From the NCBI RefSeq assembly GCF_040362915.1, contig NZ_AP029612.1, positions 310,001 through 374,000 on the forward strand: DNA of 64,000 nt, given 5' to 3'. This DNA is from Sediminibacterium sp. KACHI17. Its GTDB lineage: Bacteria; Bacteroidota; Bacteroidia; Chitinophagales; Chitinophagaceae. Position 1 is the stretch's first letter; each line of letters begins with the position of its first letter. Shown here one piece after another: positions 1 to 8,228 of the stretch. The translations under genes and the position numbers were made by a program. Under the pieces are notes generated by a model. It did no database searches. It saw nothing but the letters and a program-made list of their open reading frames with translations, and was not told the DNA's origin.

Positions 1-495
1 ATTCTCTTTCGAATACTGTAGAGTAGTGCCGGAAGTCTTATCCAGTATATGTTTTAAATCAGGCTGATAGTCTTTGTAGATCTCGCCATAATTCCTGTTC
101 AGATCAATGATGTAATTGGTTCTATTTTTACAATGTAATTCTGAAGCGAGTAAATGATTGGAGTAATTGAAATGAAGATCGCCATACCAAGCATAACTTC
201 TGATCTTTCGTATCAATTCCTCTTGTATCGATTTCAATAAGGAAGTGTCCCCAATAAATCCCAACTGCTGAATGAATGGAGGGATATAATAATAGCGAAA
301 CCCATATTTTCTTCTCCACGGCAACGGAATAACAGCTTCATAATCACCAATTACCAACCCGCTCCAGTGATCACAAATACGATCCAGATAATCATACTGG
401 GCATAGATCAGTCCATTGGAATGTTTGGAGACGCATGCATCCCATTGTTGCTGATTAATGACATGTGCTGCAAATATGTGAAGTGTTTGTCTCAC
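1..495 (-). CDS. FemAB/GNAT-like acyltransferase family protein, cut by window edge
   Basis: An open frame of 165 codons runs leftward from a GTG at 495-493 and leaves the window. It begins one base after the stop of the DUF2147 gene, so the two are probably cotranscribed. The visible N-terminal part contains a stretch typical of Bacteroidota proteins annotated as FemAB-like or GNAT acyltransferases: a QQWD motif, then HSNGLIYAQYDYLD, then a Pro/Tyr-rich YIPPFIQQLGF stretch. No ATG is available in frame near the beginning, so GTG is the likely start. The family usually transfers an acyl or aminoacyl group, but the substrate cannot be read from this fragment. I am confident it is coding and only moderately sure of the family. 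Confidence 0.7.
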   Translation of the reverse strand, partial: MRQTLHIFAAHVINQQQWDACVSKHSNGLIYAQYDYLDRICDHWSGLVIGDYEAVIPLPWRRKYGFRYYYIPPFIQQLGFIGDTSLLKSIQEELIRKIRSYAWYGDLHFNYSNHLLASELHCKNRTNYIIDLNRNYGEIYKDYQPDLKHILDKTSGTTLQYSKEN

Positions 496-496
496 T

Positions 497-949
497 TTAT
501 GGATTCACGCGTGTCCATACTTCTGTTCTTCCCAACATTGAGATGCCAATATAACCACGAACATTTAAAGTTTTCGGGTCTTTCAGCTTCATATAGCATT
601 TGTAATCCTTACCATTCTGCGGATCATAAATTCTGCCACCCGTCCATTCACCGTCATCATGTACAAAATCACGAAGTATCACTAATCCGAGCAAAGGTTT
701 ATTTTTTGCATTTTTATCCGGGTTATTGACATCTAATTTTGGTTTTCCTTGTTCATCATTGGGTTCTTTCAGCCAGATCAATTTGCCATAGTATTTATTG
801 CCTTGCTTGTAGATTTGTATTTGTCCTTTACCTGATGAGTTCAACCATACACCTAGAACGGCATCAGGATTATCATTGGTGTTTGTGAATCCTGTGATCG
901 TCCATGAGATCAGAATCAAAACCAGACTCAGTTGTTTCATGTATTTCAT
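497..949 (-). CDS. Secreted DUF2147 family protein
   Basis: A 150-residue protein with an N-terminal signal peptide (about residues 1-21, hydrophobic run LSLVLILISW) followed by a single DUF2147-type domain. Visible family features are GVWLN near residue 33, YYGKLIWLKEPND, LGLVILRDF, and the GGRIYDPQNGKDYKCYMKL block leading to a C-terminal GYIGISMLGRTEVWTRV. The family is a small beta-rich periplasmic or outer-membrane-associated protein of unknown function. The gene lies 15 bases downstream of the amidohydrolase and one base upstream of the next gene, consistent with a three-gene operon. An alternative ATG is three codons in. Family assignment is firm and function is unknown. Confidence 0.85.
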   Translation of the reverse strand: MKYMKQLSLVLILISWTITGFTNTNDNPDAVLGVWLNSSGKGQIQIYKQGNKYYGKLIWLKEPNDEQGKPKLDVNNPDKNAKNKPLLGLVILRDFVHDDGEWTGGRIYDPQNGKDYKCYMKLKDPKTLNVRGYIGISMLGRTEVWTRVNP

Positions 950-964
950 AGTAATAGGATTTTA

Positions 965-2242
965 TCATTGTAAATAAATAGTACCATCTTTCATGATGAA
1001 AGAGACATTTCTCATCGCTGATATTTTTTCTGCCGGATTTCCATCTACCGCAATAATATCCGCCAATAAACCGGTCTTTAATCGTCCGATCTGGTCGTTA
1101 TAACCAAAAACATCTGCATTCACCGAAGTAGCACTTTTTAATACTGCTACAGGTTTCATGCCATATTCAACCATGAGCTCCATTTCGCGGGCATTATCGC
1201 CATGAGGAAATACGCCTACATCACCTCCAAAACATATAGTAACACCTTTTTCCAATGCTAGTTTAAAACTTTTCTTTTTTTGGGTGACCCTGTCAGTAGG
1301 AGGCATGGTCTTTTTGTCCCAGCCATTATAGCTGGCATTGGCTTCCGGGGCACTTAAGGTGGCGCAAAGGGCTACTTTATTTCGGTTCATGATATCATAT
1401 ACTGCTGCAGAACCATAATCTCCGTGTTCTATTGTTGAAACGCCTGCTTCGGCGGCTCTTTTCATGCCTTCTTCTGTACTTGCATGTGCCACTACTTTTC
1501 TACCACTGCTTTGAACAACTTCCACCAATGTTTTCAATTCTTGCAGGGTAAATGTAGGTTCGGCTTGATCATTCAATCCCCATCTGTAATCTGCATATAC
1601 TTTGATCAGATCTGCACCATTCCCTATCTGATTCCTGGCTTCTCTGATCAACCCTTCAGCTCCATCTGCCTCTTGAGCCCCTCTGATGATTTGATGTGAA
1701 GTATTTTCCAACTTAGGCCCATAACTACCGGTAGCTACAATAGCTTTGGTTGCAATGATCATCCTCGGACCCGGGATGATATTTTTTTCAATCGATTTTT
1801 TAAGTCCCACATCTGCATAACCTGCACCCTCCGTGCCAAGGTCTCTGACAGTCGTAAATCCCGCCATCAATGTAGCTTTTGCATGTGTAACAGCTCTCAC
1901 AATTCTTTCAGCCTCTGATTCATGTAAAACCTGATCGTTCCATTTGGTTTCATTATAAGCATGCAGGAGCAAATGTGAATGCCCCTCAATGAGTCCGGGT
2001 AGCAGGGTTTTTCCTTTTAATTCGATCTTCTTTAACGGTGTTTTGGATGGTAATGTTGAAGTTTCTCCTACTGCAATGATCTTGTTTTGATATACAAGAA
2101 TGCCCCATCCGGTATGCATTTGCTCGCCATCAAAAAGCCGATCGGCTTGGATGAGGAGAAAAGAATCTTTCGAATTTGCGAAAATGCCTCCCGGAATGAG
2201 GATCAGCAAGATTAACACGCGAAAAATGACTTGTTTGTTCAT
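965..2242 (-). CDS. Amidohydrolase (imidazolonepropionase/Xaa-Pro dipeptidase-like), secreted
   Basis: A 425-residue metal-dependent hydrolase. I chose the ATG at 2242 because it begins a clear signal peptide (MNKQVIFRVLILLILIPGG) and the longer frame adds an unlikely extension. Amidohydrolase-superfamily metal ligands are visible: H88-x-H90 in LIEGHSH, a probable carboxylated lysine K214 in LIKVYADYRW, H253 in VAHAS, H273 in IEHGD, and D341 in CFGGDVG. The C-terminus closes with the small beta domain (GLLADIIAVDGNP). Relatives hydrolyse cyclic amides or Xaa-Pro/Xaa-Arg dipeptides, but the substrate cannot be decided here. The gene is divergent from the trp leader and heads the leftward operon with the DUF2147 gene. 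Confidence 0.88.
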   Translation of the reverse strand: MNKQVIFRVLILLILIPGGIFANSKDSFLLIQADRLFDGEQMHTGWGILVYQNKIIAVGETSTLPSKTPLKKIELKGKTLLPGLIEGHSHLLLHAYNETKWNDQVLHESEAERIVRAVTHAKATLMAGFTTVRDLGTEGAGYADVGLKKSIEKNIIPGPRMIIATKAIVATGSYGPKLENTSHQIIRGAQEADGAEGLIREARNQIGNGADLIKVYADYRWGLNDQAEPTFTLQELKTLVEVVQSSGRKVVAHASTEEGMKRAAEAGVSTIEHGDYGSAAVYDIMNRNKVALCATLSAPEANASYNGWDKKTMPPTDRVTQKKKSFKLALEKGVTICFGGDVGVFPHGDNAREMELMVEYGMKPVAVLKSATSVNADVFGYNDQIGRLKTGLLADIIAVDGNPAEKISAMRNVSFIMKDGTIYLQ

Positions 2243-2291
2243 CCGTATTGGCTTTTCATGGAAAATAACCCAGACAAAGGGTAAAAAAAAA

Positions 2292-2323
2292 TTTGTTTGT
2301 GTAAGCCGTCCGCCCCATTTTTG
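2292..2323 (+). promoter_or_regulatory. Probable promoter of the trp leader and operon
   Basis: TTTG at 2292-2295 is followed after 20 bases by CATTTTTG at 2316-2323. This matches the Bacteroidota -33/-7 pattern (TTTG, then TAnnTTTG) with one mismatch, C for the first T. The -7 box ends only seven bases before the leader-peptide ATG at 2331, so the transcript may begin at or just before that codon. The assignment rests on pattern only. Confidence 0.55.
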
Positions 2324-2330
2324 CATCAGA

Positions 2331-2390
2331 ATGAAAAGAAATAACAATATTCAGTGGTGGTGGCATACAAACTCCGATCGGGGATTGTAG
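2331..2390 (+). CDS. trpL: trp operon leader peptide (attenuator)
   Basis: A 19-codon reading frame, MKRNNNIQWWWHTNSDRGL, ends in TAG. Three consecutive TGG codons lie at 2355-2363. It sits 34 bases before a factor-independent terminator and 103 bases before the trpE start, which is the arrangement of a classical ribosome-mediated attenuator. Codons 16-18 (GAT CGG GGA, 2376-2384) contain TCGGGG at 2378-2383, identical to part of the terminator's 3' arm and able to pair with the 5' arm. A ribosome stalled on the Trp codons would leave this segment free, while one at the stop codon would cover it. The role is inferred from layout, and the sequence elements are directly visible. Confidence 0.85.
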   Translation: MKRNNNIQWWWHTNSDRGL

Positions 2391-2432
2391 TGGCATTGCC
2401 AATACTGTATGAATCATATTCAGAAACCCCGA
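2378..2432 (+). promoter_or_regulatory. Predicted antiterminator pairing of the trp attenuator
   Basis: TCGGGG at 2378-2383 can pair with CCCCGA at 2427-2432, which is the heart of the terminator's 5' arm. Beyond one A-A mismatch, TT at 2385-2386 pairs with AA at 2424-2425, giving eight pairs in total. This structure and the terminator are mutually exclusive. The pairing is seen in sequence and the switching is inferred. Confidence 0.65.
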
Positions 2433-2453
2433 CAGATATTGTCGGGGTTTTTT
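2424..2453 (+). terminator. Factor-independent terminator in the trp leader
   Basis: Arms 2424-2434 and 2440-2450 form a perfect 11-bp stem with a GC-rich core (CCCCGACA/TGTCGGGG) and a 5-base loop, followed by a run of six T at 2448-2453. It lies between the leader-peptide stop (2390) and trpE (2493), in the position expected of an attenuator. Confidence 0.9.
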
Positions 2454-2492
2454 GTTGAATGTATCCGGGGCGACCGGAATAAAAAGGATCAA

Positions 2493-3914
2493 ATGAAAAA
2501 AATAATCGTTCAGACTCAGGCTAAAAGAATGCTGGCTGATGTGTTTACACCGGTAGGAATTTACCTGCGCATCAGAGATCGTTTTAGGGATACCATTTTA
2601 CTGGAGAGTACAGATCATCATGCTGCGGAGAATAGCTACTCATTTATTTGTATCAATGCCATTGCAGGTGCTGAGATCAGATCGGGTGAAACGATGGAAT
2701 GCAAATTGCCGGCACAGCAACCTGAAAAAATGAGTATCCAAGACAAAGCATCTGTTCCCGCTAAACTCTGGGATTTCATGCAGCGATTTGATATTCAAAA
2801 AACAACTGAGAAAGAAGCACAATTTGCTCAGGGATTATTTGGATACACTTGTTTTGATGCGGTACAATTTTTTGACACGGTTCCATTACAAAAGACATTG
2901 AAAGAAGAGCAAATGATTCCATTGATGCGGTATCGTTTGTATCAGTATGTCATAGTTTTCAATCACTATAAAGATGAATTACTAATCTGTGAGAATAAGA
3001 TCGCAGGTATTGAATCTGAGATACAAGTAGTTGAATCTTTGATAAGAAGTAAGGACGTACCTGTTTATCCATTTCGTTCAAAAGGAGAGGAAGTATCCAA
3101 TCTTTCTGATAAGTCTTATAAAGAAATGGTACAGCAAGGTATTCAAAGCTGTATGCGTGGGGATGTATTTCAGATCGTGTTAAGCAGAAGATTTAGTCAA
3201 CAATTCATGGGGGATGAATTCAATGTATATCGTGCTCTACGTAGCGTCAATCCATCTCCTTATCTTTTCTTTTTTGATTATGGGGAATATAAATTAATTG
3301 GCTCTTCTCCTGAAGCTCAATTAGTGATCCAAAATGGGAAAGCCATTGTACATCCGATCGCTGGAACTTTTAAAAGAACCGGTGATGATGAAACAGACCA
3401 GCATATGGCGGAACAATTATTAAAAGATGCCAAAGAAAATGCTGAGCATGTGATGTTAGTTGATCTGGCAAGAAATGATCTTAGTCGAGCTTGTACGGAT
3501 GTGGAAGTGAGCCATTACAGACAAGTACAATATTACAGTCATGTGATACATCTGGTCAGTGAAGTGGTAGGTAAAGTACCTACAGGGTATAACCCGTTTC
3601 AATTGATGGCGCAAACTTTTCCGGCAGGAACCTTAAGTGGAGCTCCTAAGTTCAAAGCCATGGAACTGATCGATCAGTATGAACCAACAGCAAGATCTTA
3701 TTATGGTGGTGCGATCGGGTTTATGGGATTTGATGGTACCTGTAACCATGCCATCATGATTCGTACATTTTTGAGCAAGAACAATACTTTGTATTATCAG
3801 GCTGGAGCAGGAGTTGTAGCAGCATCTAGTCCGGAAAGTGAGTTGCAGGAAGTGAATAATAAACTGGGTGCTTTGAAAAAAGCAATCGGCATCGCAGAAG
3901 AATTAGGGAGATAA
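2493..3914 (+). CDS. trpE: Anthranilate synthase component I
   Basis: TrpE (473 aa) converts chorismate plus ammonia from TrpG to anthranilate, the first committed step of tryptophan synthesis. The ATG at 2493 was chosen because it follows an AAGGA-type ribosome site and gives a normal N-terminus; the longer frame would read through the attenuator hairpin. LLES at residues 36-39 is the tryptophan-binding motif, so feedback inhibition by Trp is expected. The C-terminal chorismate-binding domain shows AGTFKRTG, VDLARNDLSR, AGTLSGAPKFKAMELI and YYGGAIGF. It is the first structural gene after the trp attenuator. TrpE is favoured over PabB by the LLES motif and the operon. Confidence 0.96.
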   Translation: MKKIIVQTQAKRMLADVFTPVGIYLRIRDRFRDTILLESTDHHAAENSYSFICINAIAGAEIRSGETMECKLPAQQPEKMSIQDKASVPAKLWDFMQRFDIQKTTEKEAQFAQGLFGYTCFDAVQFFDTVPLQKTLKEEQMIPLMRYRLYQYVIVFNHYKDELLICENKIAGIESEIQVVESLIRSKDVPVYPFRSKGEEVSNLSDKSYKEMVQQGIQSCMRGDVFQIVLSRRFSQQFMGDEFNVYRALRSVNPSPYLFFFDYGEYKLIGSSPEAQLVIQNGKAIVHPIAGTFKRTGDDETDQHMAEQLLKDAKENAEHVMLVDLARNDLSRACTDVEVSHYRQVQYYSHVIHLVSEVVGKVPTGYNPFQLMAQTFPAGTLSGAPKFKAMELIDQYEPTARSYYGGAIGFMGFDGTCNHAIMIRTFLSKNNTLYYQAGAGVVAASSPESELQEVNNKLGALKKAIGIAEELGR

Positions 3915-3946
3915 GATGAAAACTGAAAATTGAAAGGTGAAATGAG

Positions 3947-3977
3947 AAATCAAGAAATCAAAGATCAAAAAATCAAA
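3947..3977. repeat. Single-arm copy of an intergenic word repeat
   Basis: In the 71-base gap between trpE and trpG, a stretch made of AATCAAG, AAATCAAAG and ATCAAAA words matches one arm of the hairpin at 56919-56990 (56962-56990), apart from one extra A. The complementary arm is absent here, so no hairpin can form. The flanking DNA is also repetitive (GAAAACTGAAAATTGAAA). Confidence 0.6.
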
Positions 3978-3985
3978 CAGCAAGC

Positions 3986-4573
3986 GTGAAACTACTAGTA
4001 TTCGATAATTACGATTCATTTACATATAACCTGGTTCATCTGGTGGAGAAGATATTGGGCGATAAAGTCACAGTATTCAGAAACGACCAGATCGATCTGG
4101 ATAAGGTGGATGAATTTGATAAGATCATTTTATCTCCCGGTCCCGGCATACCATCAGAAGCAGGATTGCTATTGCCTTTGATCAAAGCGTATGCTGCAAA
4201 AAAATCGATACTGGGTGTTTGTTTGGGGCATCAGGCCATAGGAGAAGCTTTTGGGGGTAAACTGGTGAACCTGACCACTGTATATCATGGTTTAGCAACA
4301 CCTATTCAATTGCAATTGCTCAGCGGTCAACAAAGGAGCAATGATGTTTTTCAGGGATTTGAAAATGATTTGATCGTTGGACGTTACCATAGCTGGGTTA
4401 TCAGTGATGATGAATTTCCTGATGAACTGGAAGTGACGGCAAGAGATCAGAATAACTATATCATGGCGTTGAGACATAAAACATACGATGTACAAGGCGT
4501 GCAGTTTCATCCTGAAAGTGTTCTCACGCCAGAAGGAGAAAAGATATTGCGGAACTGGTTAAAACAATCATGA
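3986..4573 (+). CDS. trpG: Anthranilate synthase component II (glutamine amidotransferase)
   Basis: TrpG (195 aa) supplies ammonia from glutamine to TrpE. It is a class I amidotransferase with the oxyanion motif SPGPGIPSEAG, nucleophile C79 in LGVCLGHQAIG, and H175/E177 in VQFHPES. The start is GTG at 3986, the first in-frame start ahead of the conserved KLLVFDNYDSFTYNL. The gene follows trpE by 71 bases, and the stop TGA overlaps a possible trpD start (ATGA at 4570). It might also serve PabB in folate synthesis, as TrpG does in some bacteria, but no pab gene is visible here. Confidence 0.95.
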   Translation: MKLLVFDNYDSFTYNLVHLVEKILGDKVTVFRNDQIDLDKVDEFDKIILSPGPGIPSEAGLLLPLIKAYAAKKSILGVCLGHQAIGEAFGGKLVNLTTVYHGLATPIQLQLLSGQQRSNDVFQGFENDLIVGRYHSWVISDDEFPDELEVTARDQNNYIMALRHKTYDVQGVQFHPESVLTPEGEKILRNWLKQS

Positions 4574-4599
4574 GGAGTAAAATAGAATCATTCAACATT

Positions 4600-5592
4600 A
4601 TGAAAAAGATATTACAATATTTATTTGAACATAAAACTTTGAGTCGTCAAAAAGCGAAAGAGATTTTGCTGCAAATGTCTGCCGGACAATTCAATGATGC
4701 AGAGATATCTTCATTTATTACAGTGTTTCTCATGAGAAGCATCACCATTGAAGAATTACAAGGGTTCAGAGATGCATTGCTTGAGTTGTGTGTACCTGCT
4801 GATTTGAAGGGTCGTTCAGTAATGGATATCGTGGGAACAGGGGGTGATGGTAAAAACACGTTCAATATCTCTACCTTATCTTGTTTTATTGTAGCCGGTG
4901 CAGGACATCAGGTGGCCAAGCATGGTAACTATGGAGCATCATCGGTAAGTGGTGCCTCAAATGTGATGGAGCAATTGGGATATCGGTTTAAAAACAATGT
5001 AGATGAATTGAATCAGGAATTGGATCAAACCAATATTTGTTTTCTGCACGCTCCGTTTTTTCATCCGGCACTGAAAGTGGTGGGACCGATCCGCAAACAA
5101 CTTGGGGTACGTACTTTTTTTAATATGCTTGGTCCGATGGTGAATCCGGCAGCGCCAGCTTATCAGTTGGTCGGGGTGTATAATTTAGAGATGGCACGTA
5201 TTTATAATTATCTCTTACAGGAAACAGGAAAGGCATTTACTGTTATTCATAGTTTGGATGGTTATGATGAAATATCCTTGACAAATGATACGAAAGTGAT
5301 CACAAATGAGGGAGAGCGAATCCTGACACCGGAGCAATTAGGTAAACGAATGGTGATGCCGGAAGATATTTATGGTGGTAATACTGCAGAAGAAGCGGCA
5401 AAGCTATTTGTAAAAATCATCAAAGGAGAAGGAAGCTGGGCGCAGAATGCCGTTGTTTTAGCGAATGCTGCAATGGCTTTATTCGGAACCGGCCATTATC
5501 AGCATTATGATGATGCTTATGCAGCTGCAGTAGAAAGTCTGGAAAGCAAAAAAGCCTATCAAACATTAGAACAACTGATCAATCTGCAATAA
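4600..5592 (+). CDS. trpD: Anthranilate phosphoribosyltransferase
   Basis: TrpD (330 aa from the ATG at 4600) joins anthranilate to phosphoribosyl pyrophosphate. The PRPP-binding GTGGDG lies at residues 79-84, followed by NTFNIST, KHGNYGASS and the anthranilate-binding region RTFFNMLGPMVNPA. An alternative ATG at 4570 overlaps the trpG stop by four bases and would add ten residues. I prefer 4600 because family members begin MKKIL-YLFEHKTL. In either case translation is likely coupled to trpG. Confidence 0.94.
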   Translation: MKKILQYLFEHKTLSRQKAKEILLQMSAGQFNDAEISSFITVFLMRSITIEELQGFRDALLELCVPADLKGRSVMDIVGTGGDGKNTFNISTLSCFIVAGAGHQVAKHGNYGASSVSGASNVMEQLGYRFKNNVDELNQELDQTNICFLHAPFFHPALKVVGPIRKQLGVRTFFNMLGPMVNPAAPAYQLVGVYNLEMARIYNYLLQETGKAFTVIHSLDGYDEISLTNDTKVITNEGERILTPEQLGKRMVMPEDIYGGNTAEEAAKLFVKIIKGEGSWAQNAVVLANAAMALFGTGHYQHYDDAYAAAVESLESKKAYQTLEQLINLQ

Positions 5593-5593
5593 C

Positions 5594-6376
5594 ATGAATA
5601 TATTGGACACTATTGTTGCGAAGAAAAGAATGGAAGTGCTTGCTGCAAAAGATAAGATATCTGTTGAAGCGCTTACGCAACAGACTTTCTTTTCAAGACC
5701 AACACTATCGCTATCTTCTTTTTTAGGGGATGAAACACGCACCGGTATCATTGCAGAGTTCAAGCGAAAGTCGCCCTCAAAAGGGATCATCAATGCTTCA
5801 GCCAGTGTGGAAGAAGTGACTGCTGCTTATGCAACAGCCGCGTCAGGTATTTCTGTATTGACAGATACAGATTTTTTTGGCGGAAGTGTAGGCGATCTTC
5901 AAAGAGCACGCATACAACAAGTACCCATTCTGCGTAAGGATTTCATGATCGATGCGTATCAGGTATATGAAGCCAAAGCAATGGGTGCAGATGTAATACT
6001 ACTGATCGCGGCATGTTTAACACCCGCAGCAGTTAATCAGTTGGGCGCCTGTGCCAAGGGATTAGGGTTGGAAGTGCTGTTGGAGATTCATGACGAGACA
6101 GAATTAGATCATATCAGTGATATGGTAGATATGGTTGGAGTGAATAACAGAAATTTGAAAACCTTTGAAGTAGATATCAATACTTCATTGCAGCTGATCA
6201 AGCAAATTCCGGCCGGTAAGACCGCAATAGCAGAAAGTGGTATTAGTAATGTAGATACTATCGTAACTTTACGCGAAGCCGGGTTCAGCGGTTTTTTGAT
6301 CGGGGAAAATTTCATGAAAGAGCCCCATCCTTCGATTGCTTTTGCTGATTTTGTCAATCAACTAAAAGCAAGGTAA
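5594..6376 (+). CDS. trpC: Indole-3-glycerol phosphate synthase
   Basis: TrpC (260 aa) cyclises the deoxyribulose phosphate intermediate to indole-3-glycerol phosphate. The family signature EFKRKSPSKG begins at residue 55. The other TIM-barrel active-site strands are visible as LRKDFMIDAYQV, LLEIHDETEL, GVNNRNLKTF and AIAESGIS. It is a monofunctional enzyme, with trpF as a separate gene one base downstream. It starts one base after the trpD stop. Confidence 0.96.
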   Translation: MNILDTIVAKKRMEVLAAKDKISVEALTQQTFFSRPTLSLSSFLGDETRTGIIAEFKRKSPSKGIINASASVEEVTAAYATAASGISVLTDTDFFGGSVGDLQRARIQQVPILRKDFMIDAYQVYEAKAMGADVILLIAACLTPAAVNQLGACAKGLGLEVLLEIHDETELDHISDMVDMVGVNNRNLKTFEVDINTSLQLIKQIPAGKTAIAESGISNVDTIVTLREAGFSGFLIGENFMKEPHPSIAFADFVNQLKAR

Positions 6377-6377
6377 C

Positions 6378-7022
6378 ATGCGTATCAAAGTCTGTGGCAT
6401 GACACAAATGGAGCAAATCAAACATCTTGATAGGATAGGTGTTGAGTTTGCCGGATTTATTTTCTACCATAAATCACCCAGGTATATCTTCAAGCATATG
6501 CCCAGACCGGAGATCAAAAAGATCAGAGGTCAACATATTAATAAAGTGGGTGTTTTTGTGAACGCTCCTGTTGAAGAGTTGTTAGAGATTGTAGATGAAT
6601 GTGGATTGCAGATGGTACAGTTACATGGTGATGAAACACCCAAGTATTGTGAGAAAGTGGCAGACTATATTGACGTGATCAAAGCATTTCGTTTAAGAGA
6701 AGATGATCAGGTGCTTTGGAAGATCAAAGATTATCAGGATATCGCAGACATGTTTTTATTTGATACAGAAGGTGCGGGTTATGGAGGAACAGGAAAGAAA
6801 TTTGATTGGTCGGTTTTAAAAGGATTACATATCAATAAGCCTTTTTTCCTCAGTGGAGGAATAGGTCCGGATGATGTTGAGCATATCAAAGCATTTATTC
6901 AGGACCCGGTTGCAAAGGATCTGTTCAGCTTGGATGTGAACAGTAAGTTTGAAACCATTCCCGGATTAAAAGATATGCAGGTAGTAGAAAAATTTGTAAA
7001 TGAGATCAAAACCATAAAGTGA
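6378..7022 (+). CDS. trpF: Phosphoribosylanthranilate isomerase
   Basis: TrpF (214 aa) isomerises phosphoribosylanthranilate. The N-terminal KVCGMT (residues 4-9, catalytic Cys6) and the later [18 protein letters not shown] and LSGGIGPDD motifs are diagnostic. It starts one base after trpC and ends overlapping the trpB start (TGATG). Because a genuine trpF is present, the HisA downstream need not be a bifunctional PriA. Confidence 0.95.
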   Translation: MRIKVCGMTQMEQIKHLDRIGVEFAGFIFYHKSPRYIFKHMPRPEIKKIRGQHINKVGVFVNAPVEELLEIVDECGLQMVQLHGDETPKYCEKVADYIDVIKAFRLREDDQVLWKIKDYQDIADMFLFDTEGAGYGGTGKKFDWSVLKGLHINKPFFLSGGIGPDDVEHIKAFIQDPVAKDLFSLDVNSKFETIPGLKDMQVVEKFVNEIKTIK

Positions 7023-8209
7023 TGGCGACAACTAGTTTTCAGAACCCAGATGTACAAGGTTATTACGGACAATTTGGAGGAGCTTATATCCCTGAAATGT
7101 TACATCGTAATGTAGAAGAGCTGCGTGAACAGTATCTGTCTATTATGAATGATCCTATTTTTAAAGCAGAATTTGATGAGCTGTTGCACGACTATGTTGG
7201 CAGACCTACGCCATTGTTTCTTGCAGAACGATTGAGTAAAGAATTCAATGCCACTATTTATTTGAAGCGTGAAGATCTTTGTCATACAGGAGCGCATAAG
7301 ATCAACAATACGATCGGACAAATATTGCTGGCACGCAGATTAGGCAAGACCAGGATCATTGCAGAAACAGGCGCTGGACAACATGGTGTAGCTACTGCTA
7401 CTGTGTGTGCATTGAAAGGGATGGAGTGTATTGTGTACATGGGTGAAAAAGATATTGAAAGACAAGCACCCAATGTAGCAAGGATGAAAATGTTGGGAGC
7501 TAAAGTGGTGCCTGCTACGAGTGGCAGTAAAACACTCAAAGATGCTACCAATGAAGCAATACGTGATTGGATCAATCATCCCAATGATACACATTATATT
7601 ATTGGAAGTGTAGTAGGTCCGCATCCTTATCCGGATATGGTTGCCAGATTTCAGAGTGTGATCAGTGCTGAAACGCGAAAACAACTCAAAGATAAAAGAG
7701 GTCAAGAATTGCCAACACATGTGATCGCCTGTGTTGGAGGTGGAAGTAATGCAGCGGGCGCTTTTTATCATTTTTTAGATGAACCATCCGTTCAATTAGT
7801 AGCGGTGGAAGCTGCCGGTCATGGTATTCAGTCGGGTATGAGTGCAGCCACTACTCAATTAGGGAAGCCGGGTATTTTGCATGGCAGTAAGAGTCTGTTG
7901 ATGCAAACAGCAGATGGACAAGTAATAGAGCCACACAGTATTTCTGCTGGATTGGATTATCCGGGAATCGGCCCTTTGCATGCGCATTTGTTTACCAGTG
8001 GAAGAGGTGTATTTCTGTCTGCTACAGATGAAGAAGCATTAGCAGCGGCATTCCATGTCAGTAAAACAGAAGGAATCATTCCTGCTCTGGAAACAGCACA
8101 TGCATTTGCTGTATTAAGTAAACTAAATCTTAAACCAACAGATGTAGTAGTCATTTGCCTGAGTGGAAGAGGTGATAAAGATCTTTCCACTTATATGCAG
8201 CAACTATAA
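7022..8209 (+). CDS. trpB: Tryptophan synthase beta chain
   Basis: TrpB (395 aa) condenses indole with serine using PLP. The PLP lysine is K93 in HTGAHKINN, with the phosphate-binding GGGSNAAG further on. The start is ATG at 7022, overlapping the last base of the trpF stop; a GTG at 7019 is also possible. Motifs QFGGAYIPE and [13 protein letters not shown] identify the standard TrpB1 form. The gene precedes trpA by 19 bases, fitting an alpha-beta complex. Confidence 0.97.
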   Translation: MATTSFQNPDVQGYYGQFGGAYIPEMLHRNVEELREQYLSIMNDPIFKAEFDELLHDYVGRPTPLFLAERLSKEFNATIYLKREDLCHTGAHKINNTIGQILLARRLGKTRIIAETGAGQHGVATATVCALKGMECIVYMGEKDIERQAPNVARMKMLGAKVVPATSGSKTLKDATNEAIRDWINHPNDTHYIIGSVVGPHPYPDMVARFQSVISAETRKQLKDKRGQELPTHVIACVGGGSNAAGAFYHFLDEPSVQLVAVEAAGHGIQSGMSAATTQLGKPGILHGSKSLLMQTADGQVIEPHSISAGLDYPGIGPLHAHLFTSGRGVFLSATDEEALAAAFHVSKTEGIIPALETAHAFAVLSKLNLKPTDVVVICLSGRGDKDLSTYMQQL

Positions 8210-8228
8210 TTTTTACCAGTCCAACATT

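Noticed and set aside
2100-2390. A 96-codon plus-strand frame that ends with the WWW sequence
   Set aside because: Most of it lies antisense to the amidohydrolase gene. Only the last 19 codons, from the ATG at 2331, fit a trp leader peptide.
2256-2492. A minus-strand frame across the trp attenuator
   Set aside because: It runs through the terminator hairpin and leader in antisense and has no family likeness.
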